A DNA stretch of 64,000 bases from Bathymodiolus japonicus methanotrophic gill symbiont (GTDB taxonomy: Bacteria; Pseudomonadota; Gammaproteobacteria; Methylococcales; Methylomonadaceae): contig NZ_BLYC01000014.1 in assembly GCF_019721995.1 (NCBI RefSeq), forward strand, positions 31,866 to 95,865, given 5' to 3'. The notes beneath the pieces were generated by a model. The model saw only the letters and a program-made list of their open reading frames with translations, searched no databases and was not told where the DNA came from. Numbering within the stretch: the first letter of the stretch is position 1; every line of letters begins with the position of its first letter. Position numbers and translations under genes: made by a program. Of the stretch, positions 19,594 to 29,414 are shown one piece after another.

Positions 19594-20899
19594 ATGGAAG
19601 GTACAATACAGAGAATTACTTGGCAAAGCGGAGATCGAATGCCCACCACCCGATAAGCCTAAAGAAGTAAAACGGGAGCGAATAAAACGCAGTAAAGCTA
19701 GAAACTTACTGGAAAGGCTGATTAATTATGAAGAGGATGTCTTGCACTTCATGATAAATACCTGGGTGCCATTTACCAATAATGCCGCAGAAAATTCGAT
19801 TCGGATGACCAAGGTTCAACAGAAGATATCCGGCTGCTTTCGTAGTACCAAGGGTGCAGAGATATTTTGTCGTGTCAGAGGGTATTTATCAACGTGCCGT
19901 AAACAAGGTCTAAGTGCAACTCAGGCAATGACCTTGGTCTTTGAGGGAAAGTTACCTGAATTTGCTTTATAATTTCATTGAACTACTCAGCGAAGCTGAG
20001 TAGTTACGACATTGATTATCTTAAAGCATTACCGGAACTTGACGAATACACCATAGAAGCAGCGGATGGACATTTTATTGATCATGCCTGCCATACTGAA
20101 AAAAACAGCAAGGGGAAAGTTTATGCGGCCGGGGGGATTTACGCGTTGAATCTCAGAAGTGGGTTGCTCAGATTTCTTTGTCTGGTGACAAACGGAACTC
20201 AGAGACATCAAGAAATACCTGTGTTACGAGATCATATTGAAAAGCAAAACAAGGGAAATAACAGCTCTCAGAAACATCTCTATGTCTACGATAAAGCCGT
20301 CACCGACTTTGTCTGGTGGGATCGGCAGAAACGACATGCTAATTACATGATTTCAATGCTAAAAGAAAATTCAATTGCGACTCTGGTTGAGTCTATCCCT
20401 TTTGACTCCCAGCATGAGATCAATACAGGAGTTGAAGCATACAGTGTGTACGAAAACAAGGGCATCAAATTTAACGTGGTGGATTACCGTGATCCAGAAA
20501 CCGGAAAACTTCACCGGTTTGTGACAACCTTGCCAATGACTATTAACCCTGGAGCCATTGCCATGCTATATTTCAAACGATGGACGATTGAAAAGACATT
20601 CAATAACACTAAAAGTAATTTCAAGGAAACTAAAGCTTGGTCTTCCAATACCCGCTCACTTGAAAATCAAATGCGCCTGACTGCAATGAGCTATAATTTA
20701 ATGCGCGTGTTTGAAGAGATTTCAAAAACACAACAGCCAGAATTGATTCATCCATCGGATGAAAAATATAGCGAGGCTCTGGAGATTAGGCAGCAACAGG
20801 CTCAAAAACGAGATCGTTTTGTGAATCCATTATTTTTCCAGGCAAGAATATCTCGTATCAGCTCGTATACCATTCGGGCAGTTCAAAACGCAATAATAA

Positions 20900-21194
20900 T
20901 CGGGGAGTCGCTATTTTTGCGAAAGCTTGTTTTGGGCATCCCAGCCCAAGCAAGCAGCAAAAACTTAACGCGACCACTTATGCCTCCGGCGGCCCCGATT
21001 CGTCCTCGTCACCTCGTCCCGACCCAACAAGGGGTCGGAACATAGGCTCCAAATGACTTGACGCCGTGTCGGATGGCCTTTTATTTTGTCTCCACCTTCG
21101 CTAACGCTCAGACTCCGACAAAATAACGGCCCTACGGCTATCGCGGACTAAAAATCATCACTTCGCTTAGGCTACGTTTCCCTGATTTTCAGCG
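20900..21194 (+). mobile_element. ZT-C copy 3 in IS-F copy 1
   Basis: 295 bp. Intact IS-F reads AATAATAACAGGAATG; here the flanks are AATAATAA and CAGGAATG, a clean insertion. Confidence 0.9.
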
Positions 21195-21276
21195 CAGGAA
21201 TGTCTTTACAGTGCTTTATGAGCTCTCTTGTGGCGAGGTTAGTTTCACGGCCTCAATTGATAGGGGAACACTGATG

Positions 21277-21359
21277 ATAAACATGGCAAAACCACCTAAA
21301 ATAAACCTCGATACACCAGCATTGTGTATTTCAGCTACTCAATAATTGGGAAACTTCAG
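21277..21359 (-). mobile_element. MITE-E fragment (copy 3)
   Basis: 83 bp of one end, truncated by the IS-F right end. It cuts off the C-terminus of the beta-propeller gene. Confidence 0.8.
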
Positions 21360-22153
21360 TTACTGATACCGTGTTAGCATTATAATTTGCTACATATACT
21401 CGCGTACCATCAGAGCTGACACCTATACCGGTAGGACCATCATCAACGAGGACTGGAAGACCAATCGCTGAAAATCCTGGAAACGGAGCTTTAGCGAAGT
21501 GAAGATTTTTAGTCCGCGATAGCCGTAGGGCCGTTGTTTTGTCGGAGTCTGAGCGTTAGCGAAGGTGGAGACAAAATAAAAGGCCATCCGACACGGCGTC
21601 AAGTCATTTGGAGCCTATGTTCCGACCCCTTGTTGGGTCGGGACGAGGTGACGAGGACGAATCGGGGCCGCCGGAGGCATAAGTGGTCGCGTTAAGTTTT
21701 TGCTGCTTGCTTGGGCTGGGATGCCCAAAACAAGCTTTCGCAAAAATAGCGACTCCCCGAAACAGGGTTACTGGCAGTATCAACAACAGACACTGTATCA
21801 CTGCCAAAGTTGGCAACATACACGCGGCTATTATCTGGGGTAATTGCGACACCTATAGGCAATGAACCAACAGTGACAGCAGTACCGATAAGCGTATTAT
21901 TAACAGCATCTATTGTAGACAGCGTGCCGCTACCAAGGCTGCCAATATACACACGTTTGCCGTCAGAGCTAGTTGCAACACCATAGGGCTTACCAGTAAC
22001 AGGTATTGTGTCGACAACCGTATTACTCACAGTATCAATCACTGATACCGTGTCGCTATCGAAGTTTGTAATATAGGCAAAAGGCGCGGCATTAACTACC
22101 GAGCTTATTTGACTTAATATTACAAATAAAAACAGGCGGAATAATGTGTGCAT
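21360..22153 (-). pseudogene. YVTN beta-propeller protein, interrupted and truncated
   Basis: Signal peptide (MHTLFRLFLFVILSQISSVVNA) then about 40-residue repeats of the form YVANFGSDTVSVVDTASN...GVAITPDNSRVYVANF, the YVTN family of secreted propellers. ZT-C at 21466-21760 interrupts it; removing the element restores SNPV-IGLPVLVDDGPTG in frame. The C-terminus is lost at the MITE-E fragment. It lies 55 bp downstream of the soxYZ-like gene on the same strand, so it may be the propeller protein found with PQQ-dependent oxidation clusters. Specific function unknown. Confidence 0.78.
21466..21760 (-). mobile_element. ZT-C copy 4 in the propeller gene
   Basis: 295 bp, sense. Clean in-frame join of the flanks. 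Confidence 0.88.
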
Positions 22154-22467
22154 TTTTTACCCCTCAAAAAAGACTGGTTTTAAGCCGGCATGAAAAATAC
22201 AATACGCTCAAGGTGAAACAGTATAGGATTTGGTATAAGTCTTGCCCGACTGACAAACACTACGGCTCACCGGGCTTTCGCAGGAGGTATCGGTAAACTC
22301 AGCTTTTAAGACTCCTTTTTCAGTGGGTACAAAATAAAAACGAAAATTAGGATCAGCGCTGATTGCAATATCTGTTTTAGCCGTCAGGATAGGTTTATCG
22401 TTAAAGGTGACTTTCGCTGAAAATCATGGAAACGAGCTTAGCGAAGTGGTGATTTTTAGTCCCTGAT

Positions 22468-23999
22468 ACTCGATGTTCAAGTTTTTCCATCCCATTGCCA
22501 TCAAACTCTTACCTTCACCCAGCAGAACAATACTTTAATGATGCTGTTGGCCCTAAGCGCCCTAAATCTCTGCCAGTCATATGTTTTCCTGATGGCATCA
22601 GTTGAAACACATCCTTTATTAATTCACCTAACTCTTTCAGCTTATCACCAGGATCTGGAAACTCTAGCAATGACGTGATGAACTCAAGCAGTACATCCAT
22701 TTGAGACTTGCGCTGTAAGCTTCCTACGGTATACGCAGGTAGTTTGCTTTCAATGCGGGCTATTTGCTCTGGGTGAAGGAGAAGGCAATGGTCAAACAAA
22801 AGACTCAGAACCAGGCCACGGCTTGATCCCTCTTCATCTAATTGTTTGGCCTCACGCCCCCATCCTTCATAAAGCTTCCAGTCCTCAAAGAAAACCTCAA
22901 TCAGCCATCTCAACGTATAGGCTTGAATAATATCTTGTGTGCGCCAAGTCAGGTCTGTCGCCACTAAATAGCGATAGTCGTTTTCACCGTCATATTTTAA
23001 GGCAATGACAAAGCGTTTTTTACTGTGAGAACTCACCTTTAATCGTGCACTGCTGACAGTCACTTTAATCTCTTTGCCGCCACGTACACGTATTATCTGA
23101 TCAATGCCTTTGTTAATCGAATTAAAGTAGCTCTCGACTGACCTTATTCTACCTCTATATTCAATTTTTTGGTTTTTACGTAATTGGCTAATCACCTGCG
23201 AGCCTCCAGATTCTTTAGCGGCTTCGTCCATAAAGGCTTTTCACCATACAGCGCATCAGCCAGTACGCCTTTAATTTTAATCAGGCTATGCGCAACTTTA
23301 AACTCTTTTAATAAGCCTAATGCAATCTCTGTTTTGGTCGGGTAGGCACTGTCACGTTCAGGCTTAATAGGCCGATCTTTTTTTGCTATACCGCTCTTTT
23401 TCAACCGTTTATCTTCTTTATCCCACTGCTTTAAGGCTGGATCCGGCATATAAAAGAAAAAACCGACAGGCACTGTAATGGATGAGGTAACTAGCAGCAA
23501 TAATACTATCGTTTGTCCATTAACATACCCGCCGGAGCCTTTGTGTTTCTGCTTGTAACCTTTATAAATACGTTTTGTAGACTTAGATCGTGCTCGGTCT
23601 GATTCATCAAAGGCCAACACACCTTCAGTAATGCCATAACGTTTTAAAATTAAGACCACACTCACCCGTAGCAACCAGTCCCAGGGTATACTTGCTTTAC
23701 GAAACACCCAGGATAATGCGGCTACTTTGCAATCTCCAAGGCTTGCTCGCTCAAACTTAGCCCAGCAAACAAAGTTCATTAGCAGTATGCCCGTTAAACA
23801 AGTGCCCAACCAAACGGCTTGAATCCTTGTCAAAGCGGCTCCGGGTTTTAGCTGATTGAGCGAATCATTTAAATCGTCAATATAGCTTTGGATAAAGGTG
23901 GCTGGGGCATTCATTAACATGGGCTTACACCGATAAAATTACAACAACCTCAGAATACCTGGTTTTACCTTCTCAATATCAAAAACTTGAACATCGAGT
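22468..23999 (-). mobile_element. Parent IS of MITE-D (1,532 bp)
   Basis: Inverted ends ACTCGATGTTCAAGTTTTT / AAAAACTTGAACATCGAGT flank a DDE transposase in two overlapping frames. Remnants with only the ends are at 57582-58422. Confidence 0.88.
22515..23920 (-). CDS. DDE transposase (IS4/IS701-like), two frames
   Basis: Frame one starts at 23920 (MLMNAPATFIQSYI) and has LAFDESDRARS (first Asp) and GVLADALYGEKP (second Asp). A -1 shift near 23240, at GAAAAGCC, would continue into a second frame (22515-23231) with TLRWLIEVFFEDWK, the YREK-type segment carrying the catalytic Glu. A programmed frameshift or a simple deletion would both fit; there is no second full copy here to decide. As written it is probably inactive unless frameshifting occurs. 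N-terminal residues match the fragment at 57921-58173. Confidence 0.75.
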
Positions 24000-24048
24000 T
24001 ATAGGCTGCTTTGTTTAGGTACTTCTTCTTTCAATGGGAACACTGATG
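24000..24048 (-). mobile_element. IS-F left-end fragment
   Basis: 49 bp ending in GGGAACACTGATG, truncated by the adjacent IS. Confidence 0.8.
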
Positions 24049-25185
24049 ATTAAATCAGTAGAATGTGGTTTTATAAATTAGGTTGAAGGTGTCACTGTCG
24101 GTGCACATTTTATCTTAAATTAATTCAGCATGTACCTACTGTAATGAATGTTTGATTACAACATCTCACTAAACTGCAACGTCGCTAGCCTGGCATAAAG
24201 CCCCTTTTGCTCAAGTAATTGCTGATGACTCCCAATAGCATCAATTTTACCGTGGTTCATCACGACAATTCTATCCGCCTTTAGCACGGTCGCAAGGCGA
24301 TGTGCAATAACCAGAGTCGTGAGATTTTGCATTAAATGCTGTAGCGCATCCTGAACCAGTTTTTCACTTTCAGCATCCAGCGAACTAGTGGCCTCATCCA
24401 GTAATAATATAGGCGCATTTTTGAGAATGGCGCGGGCAATTGAAATTCGTTGACGTTGGCCTACAGATAACCGCAGCCCTCGTTCACCTAGAAAAGTATC
24501 ATAACGCGCTCGGGTAAGTGCTGGATAAATTCATCGGCTGCTGCGGCTTTGGCAGCCATTCTGACTTCTTCATCACTGGCATCCAGTTTGCCAAAGCGGA
24601 TATTTTCTAGCACACTAGTGGCGAATATTGAGGTTTCCTGATGAACGATGGCAATGTGCTGTCGAAGTTGGGTGGTATCAGCTTGCGCAATATCAACTCC
24701 ATTGATGCAGATTTTCCCCTGCTGCATTGCATAAAAACGCAATAACAATTGAAAAACGGTACTTTTACCTGCACCTGAAGGGCCTACCAGTGCGACTGTT
24801 TCGCCAGCTGTAATATCCAGTGTAAAATTATGCAGTGCATGCTGTTCTGGTCTTGAGGGATAATTAAAAAAGACATTCTGTAAGCTGATGGCTTGAGGTT
24901 TAGCAAGGGGGATAGCAACAGGGTTTTGCGCTGAAACAATGCCCGGTTGAGATTTTAACAATTCTAAAATACGCTCCATAGCACCAGCAGCCCGTTGGAT
25001 ATCGCCCCAGACTTCACTTAATGCCGCAGAATTGGTGGCAACCATCACGCCATAAAGCAAAAACTGGCTGAGCTCACCCAGCGACATTTTTCCTGCTTGT
25101 ACCCATTGGGCACCTAACCAGATAATTGCCATTAAGCCAGCGAACACTGTGAATATGGCAAAAGCAGCCAGCAAGGCTCGGGCAG

Positions 25186-25772
25186 TTAACCCATCTTCGT
25201 CACTATTGATGATGTAGTTGTTATAAATCAATTGGTTGAAATTTTAAAAAGTAGCCAGTTGGCACTACAGATTTTGTGTTTTTGTATAAAACGTTGGATT
25301 TTTTAGAGTATTTTTGTCGCATGTAAATTACACTCAAATAATGATGATTTTTTTGACAAAAGTCAATGAATTTATCGACAAAAATAATATAAATGACACT
25401 ACAAAACTTTCAAAAAAAACACCATTGATTTTAAAGAGAATTTTTCGACAAAAAATCGCTTAAACCGATGAATCAATGGCTTAGAAACAGGCGCGCCATG
25501 CTACCTCACGAAATTCCGGGACTCCTGTCGCCGTAATTCGTTCACCTACGCAGCGAATAGGAGATGCTCCAGCCGCCCTGCGTCCGCCACAGACTGAGCA
25601 CAAAGCAGCTCAGTCATGGCTACCTCAAATGGCTCTACGGCTATTCGGGATAAAATTTTAGCCTCCCTCGCGCGCTATCGCGCACTTCGGATTGGCAAAT
25701 TTCCCTGCGCCTTCTGGAGACTATCAGCCCGTCCGGGGCTGACAGCGGATGAAAGTGACGAAGATGGGTTAA
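25186..25772 (-). mobile_element. MITE-G copy 2 with TTAA duplication, carrying ZT-A
   Basis: TTAA at 25186-25189 and 25769-25772. The element without the nested ZT-A is 319 bp, identical in length to copy 1. It restores the ABC exporter frame when removed with one TTAA. Confidence 0.87.
25488..25747 (+). mobile_element. ZT-A nested in MITE-G
   Basis: 260 bp. Copy 1 of MITE-G supplies the empty site (CTTAGAAAGATGAAAG); here the flanks are CTTAGAAA and GATGAAAG, a clean insertion. Confidence 0.9.
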
Positions 25773-26420
25773 GCGGTGCCTGGCGGTAGCAAATGAATTT
25801 TCAACGGAGGCGTTAAAACGCTGAGCATAAAATTTCTCCAGATTATAGGATTGTAATACATGTATCGCATTAAAGGTTTCTCCAGCTATACCACTGGATT
25901 CGGCGATGCAGTCCTGGTTTTTTCTGGATAGGCGTCTGACTTTACGTCCGAAAATGATTAATGGCAGAATAATGAGTGGGGCGATAATTAAAATTAAACC
26001 GGTCAATTGCAGATTAGTCACTGATAACATGATCAAACTACCGACGAGTAGCAAAGTACTACGCAAGGTGACTGAAATACCTGCACCGACTACGGATTGA
26101 ACTATTGTGGTATCCGTCGTCAGCCGCGACAGCACTTCGCCAGTGGAAGTAGACTCAAAAAAAGCAGGCTCCATCTGTAGAATATGTTGATATAGTTTTG
26201 CGCGTATATCGGCAACAATGCGCTCACCTAGCCACATAACCAAATAATATCGAGTAGCAGAAAATACCGCCATGAGGGTAACTATACCCAGTAGCAGGAG
26301 AAAGTATTGATTCAGTTTATCACTCTGCTGTAGTAAATATCCCTGATCAATAATCAATTTAACCGCGACAGGTAATGCCAGCGCAGCAGCTGCGGCAATA
26401 ATCAAAACGGAAAGCCTATT

Positions 26421-26574
26421 ACTCGATGTTCAAGTTTTTTAACTGATTGATTTTATTGATAATTTTACTGACAAAGAAAGCATCAACATCATTGTAAATC
26501 AATCAATTATAAAACAAAGCCGGAAAAATTTACTTTTCTTAGCCCAGTTATAGCTGAAAACTTGAACATCGAGT
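26421..26574 (+). mobile_element. MITE-D copy 2 (right end of composite transposon)
   Basis: 154 bp with the standard inverted ends. The right flank is GAT, matching the left flank of the IS at 22468. Confidence 0.88.
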
Positions 26575-27423
26575 GATAGGCGACAGGGCAATTCGCTGAT
26601 TCGACGTGTGCTAGCAGCACGCGAGAGGAGCAAGAATTGCATTCCGAATAGCCGTCCAGCCAGTGAGGTAGTAATGACGAAGCGGCTTTTGTGCGTAGTC
26701 GTTGCGGACGCAGGGCGTTCAGGGCATCTCCCATCCACTGCGTAGGTGAACGAATTATGGCGACAGGAGTCCCGGAATTTCGTGAGGTAGCATGGCGCGC
26801 CTGAATCTGCTTGATAAAATGCGCTCTTCTCTTAAATCGTGTGACCTGATCCATTTGCATACCGGTGACGTTGGGATGACTGATCAGTAATTGCGCCATG
26901 GTCGGCTTGCCATTTTGTATATCCTTATCCAGTCTGAATTTCATTTTACCCAGGCGTTGCATGGCGGCATCATAATCTGCGCCTATCGGTGCAGAGCAAC
27001 CGCCACTGGCTTTGACAAATTTTTTCACCATATACAAATCACCGTTATTCATTTGGGCAATCGCTCGTATGTAACTATAGGTGTTGACCCTTACGCGCAT
27101 AGCAATATCAGCCTTGCCGCTCTCAGGCGTAAATTCAAATTCGCCAATTAAAGGCACCGGGTTTTTATCAATCAGTAATATAATTCGCTTAATATATTTT
27201 TCTTTAGTCTGGGGTAGGCTTGCTGTCACCTTCCCTGATTTTCAGCGTAAGCTGGATAATATCATTCCCTTTTTTTATCGTTTTCCCAGCAAAGAACTGC
27301 GGTTTTAACACCTGATTCCAGGTCTTTTCATCCTTTGCAGCAAAACACAGACCTGGCAAGGCAAAAGCAATAAGTAGCAACAAACAATTTTTTGATCTTT
27401 TCATAAAACACCTATATAAGAAT

Positions 27424-28071
27424 TTAGTGATTGATTACGCCAGACAATAACGCAATATGAGTGAGTTCTGCAACTGTTTCCACATTTAATTTTTTCTTAA
27501 TCTGGGTACTGTAATTAGCGATAGTTTTATAACTTAAACACAGCTCTTGCGAAATCTTATGTGCTGTTTTTCCTTTGGCTAATAATAAAAATACATCGAA
27601 CTCCCTGCTAGACAAGGTATCGATTATTGTTTGATGGTCGATAGGCAATGCCTTATTCTCCTGCATTTCAGCCTGAGTTAAGCCTTCTTCCATATAAGAT
27701 TTGCCGCTAATAATATGCTGTATGGCATCAATTAATATATCAGCTGCACTGTTTTTACTAATAAAGCCTTTTGCCCCAGCCTTGATCGCCTGATTAATAA
27801 AGACCTGCTCATTATGTACGCTGAATACCAGAATCTTCGCCTGATAATCGCGTGCGCATATACGCCGGATAGCCTCTAGCCCACCGATTCCAGGCATGGA
27901 AATATCCATCACCATTATGTCAGGTTGCAGATCTTTATATAGCTGCATGGCTTCCTCGCCACGCTCGGCTTCAGCTATCACTTCGACCTGATCATTAGTT
28001 GCCAGTAACATTCTGAACCCTGCCCGCACTACGGCATGGTCATCGACCAGTATTATTTTAATTTTCTTCAT
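27424..28071 (-). CDS. NarL/LuxR-family response regulator
   Basis: Two-component response regulator: N-terminal receiver (LVDDHAVVRAGF with the acidic pair, VMDISMPG with the phospho-acceptor Asp, FISKNSAAD with the Lys) and C-terminal LuxR helix-turn-helix (LSSREFDVFLLLAKGKTAHKI, LSYKTIANYSTQI). The start at 28071 (MKKIKIILVDDH) is preferred because its ATG overlaps the kinase stop as ATGA; an earlier in-frame ATG at 28113 exists. It lies in the quinoprotein cluster and probably controls it together with the adjacent kinase. Confidence 0.9.
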   Translation of the reverse strand: MKKIKIILVDDHAVVRAGFRMLLATNDQVEVIAEAERGEEAMQLYKDLQPDIMVMDISMPGIGGLEAIRRICARDYQAKILVFSVHNEQVFINQAIKAGAKGFISKNSAADILIDAIQHIISGKSYMEEGLTQAEMQENKALPIDHQTIIDTLSSREFDVFLLLAKGKTAHKISQELCLSYKTIANYSTQIKKKLNVETVAELTHIALLSGVINH

Positions 28072-29414
28072 AGCGGTATCTTCGCCATAATAGTCATTCC
28101 CTGCTGTTCGCATGAGCTAATATTAAGTTCCCCGCCTAGCGTCGTTATTCTCTCGCGCATACCGCGCAACCCAAATCCCGAATTTACTTTATCCATATCA
28201 CATCCCTGACCATCATCTTTGACCATTAAAAAAACGGTATTGTTGTTGATGTTTAACTCGACTTGCACATGCCGCGCTACCGCATGGCGTACGATATTTG
28301 TCAGACATTCCTGGATCACTCGAAACAGGTGGATGGTCACTTCGGGCGGCAGAGCATCTACGCTGTCAGAGCATTCTACTGATACACTTAAATCCGGGTG
28401 TCTGCCCTGCCATTGTTTCAGCATATTATCCAGTGCTGCTTTTAAGCCCAGCTCGGTTAATATCAAAGGATGCAACTGATACATCATAGTACGTACCACC
28501 TGGATTAAATGGTCGCAGATCTCGGTAATCGTCTGGGTGATTTTCTGGGTATCGGATTTGGGGTGCCGTGCGGTCACCGCCATGACTTTAATCGCTGTCA
28601 GGGATTGGCCCAGTTCATCATGCAGTTCCTGCGCAAGTAGCTGGCGCTCTTTTTCCTGAATATTTAACAGGTGTTTTGTTAGCGCGCTATTTTCCTGCTG
28701 TGCAAACCTTAATTCAGCGGTCATATGATTGATAGCATTGGCTATGCTGGCATATTCCTGGGTATTAAACGCAGGTAATTGCTGCTGATAATTACCTGTC
28801 TCGATAGCTTTTAAGCCGGCAACAATCTGCTCGATAGATTTAAGCGAGCGATTAAATGCCAGATTGACGGTAATAAATGCTAGCAAGGTAAATAATAATA
28901 AAGAAATAAAAAACAAGATGGTTTCTTGCCAGGCTTCGGTAATTTCATCCATTGGGTTCGCCTGGATCATCAGGATAATCTGCTGATCATCTGCGCTGAT
29001 AACTGGATACTCAGTGGGCGGGTAGGACTTGCCGACTAGATTGATAAACCAGCTGGGCGGCGTTCCCTGTTGCTCATCTGGGTAATTTTCCTTGAGCAGG
29101 CTAATCACCTTGCCCGAAGATTTCTTTAATTGGATATTTAAGTGGCGTATTGAGTTGAGCGCATTAAGTGAATTCAATTGCATAATCCAGGCACGGTTAT
29201 TCAGGCTTAATGCAGTATTATTTTCATAGCTCAATTCGATCAACTGAACAGCTAACTTAACAGAAGAGGCAACTTCTGTCTCGATAGCATTGCGCGCATG
29301 CCAGATAGAAATCGACCCGCCTAGTAGCAGAATAAATAAAGCAGAAAAAAAAATCCGTAGATTTATCTGATAACGCAGGCTCTTGCTAATATTTTGCCGC
29401 TTTAGTCTTCCCAT
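28068..29414 (-). CDS. Sensor histidine kinase (HisKA_3 type)
   Basis: 448 aa membrane kinase: a transmembrane helix near residues 20-40, a periplasmic sensing region, a second helix near 165-190, HAMP-like linker, H-box ELHDELGQSLTAIK (phospho-His), and an HATPase domain with the N-box (HLFRVIQECLTNIVRHA) and G-boxes (DDGQGCD, GFGLRGMRERI). It partners the regulator that follows with ATGA overlap and itself overlaps the end of the metallohydrolase gene by 13 bp. It resembles the MoxY/FlhS class of sensors in methylotroph oxidation clusters; the signal is unknown. Confidence 0.9.
   Translation of the reverse strand: MGRLKRQNISKSLRYQINLRIFFSALFILLLGGSISIWHARNAIETEVASSVKLAVQLIELSYENNTALSLNNRAWIMQLNSLNALNSIRHLNIQLKKSSGKVISLLKENYPDEQQGTPPSWFINLVGKSYPPTEYPVISADDQQIILMIQANPMDEITEAWQETILFFISLLLFTLLAFITVNLAFNRSLKSIEQIVAGLKAIETGNYQQQLPAFNTQEYASIANAINHMTAELRFAQQENSALTKHLLNIQEKERQLLAQELHDELGQSLTAIKVMAVTARHPKSDTQKITQTITEICDHLIQVVRTMMYQLHPLILTELGLKAALDNMLKQWQGRHPDLSVSVECSDSVDALPPEVTIHLFRVIQECLTNIVRHAVARHVQVELNINNNTVFLMVKDDGQGCDMDKVNSGFGLRGMRERITTLGGELNISSCEQQGMTIMAKIPL

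Larger units (their letters stand above)
16273..20007 (+). mobile_element. IS66-family element with 8-bp target duplication
   Basis: Terminal repeats GTAACTACTCAGC / GCTGAGTAGTTAC. GACATTGA is duplicated at 16265-16272 and 20008-20015, as expected for IS66, and the empty sequence is known from intact IS-F. Inside are an old ZT-B-like copy, ZT-A, the MITE-H, ZT-C, a complete right end at 18995, and then a second partial copy of the 3' part carrying ZT-B. Confidence 0.85.
18996..20007 (+). mobile_element. Second, partial IS66 copy (3' part)
   Basis: Directly after the complete right end of the first copy (18995) the sequence resumes inside the transposase gene (ACATAAAGAAGCAGAAAA), is interrupted by ZT-B plus C', then runs from 19594 to the end (transposase 3' fragment to 19972). 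The two 3' parts differ at only a few bases. The arrangement suggests an aberrant transposition or recombination event. Confidence 0.75.
15726..21276 (+). mobile_element. IS-F copy 1 (IS4-like), split by IS66 and ZT-C
   Basis: The left part is 15726-16272 (lacking the terminal repeat) and the right part 20008-21276, ending in GGGGAACACTGATG. An IS66 element sits in the middle with an 8-bp duplication, and ZT-C at 20900-21194. The transposase frame starts at 15938 (MLKDLPLSEHIHQH) and resumes after the IS66; it is interrupted twice and not functional. The right end abuts a MITE-E fragment. Confidence 0.85.
24156..26420 (-). pseudogene. ABC exporter (fused permease-ATPase), decayed
   Basis: MsbA-like half transporter with its N-terminus cut at the MITE-D boundary (26420). 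Permease helices (IIAAAAALALPVAVKLIIDQG on) run to FATARHR, where MITE-G carrying ZT-A interrupts. Removal with one TTAA restores RHRLTARALLAAFAIFTVF. The ATPase domain has Walker A GPSGAGKST, the Q-loop, then a 2-bp frameshift near 24507, after which the signature [13 protein letters not shown], Walker [13 protein letters not shown] and the H-loop AHRLAT follow to the stop at 24156. At least three lesions. The substrate is unknown. Confidence 0.85.
22468..26574. mobile_element. Composite transposon bounded by an IS and its MITE-D, 3-bp duplication GAT
   Basis: The left boundary is the full IS (22468-23999), the right boundary a 154-bp MITE-D (26421-26574) with the same termini. GAT is repeated at 22465-22467 and 26575-26577 inside one ZT-B element, so the 4.1-kb block moved as a unit. 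Cargo: an IS-F end fragment and a decayed ABC exporter gene containing MITE-G and ZT-A. Confidence 0.8.
22415..26803 (-). mobile_element. ZT-B copy 5 split by a composite transposon
   Basis: The halves are 22415-22467 and 26575-26803. Together, minus one copy of the duplicated GAT, they make a 279-bp ZT-B with a single base missing. ZT-B lies in the soxYZ gene, sense, without a target duplication. Confidence 0.85.
22208..27404 (-). pseudogene. Quinoprotein-associated SoxYZ-like carrier protein, split
   Basis: Periplasmic SoxY-SoxZ fusion found beside PQQ alcohol dehydrogenase systems (TIGR04557-like). The signal peptide is at 27404 (MKRSKNCLLLLIAFALPGLCFA). The SoxY-like part has FAGKTIKKGNDIIQL, then a frame disruption with a ZT end scar near 27231-27247, then LLIDKNPVPLIGEF, DIAMRVRVNTYSY, VKASGGCSAPIGAD (the conserved Cys motif), QLLISHPNVTGMQMDQ. 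After FIKQI a ZT-B begins at 26803, itself split by a 4.1-kb composite transposon. The SoxZ part resumes at 22414 as KVTFNDKPILTAKTDIAISA and ends at the TGA at 22208. Removing the insert restores FIKQI-KVTFND exactly. Confidence 0.82.
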
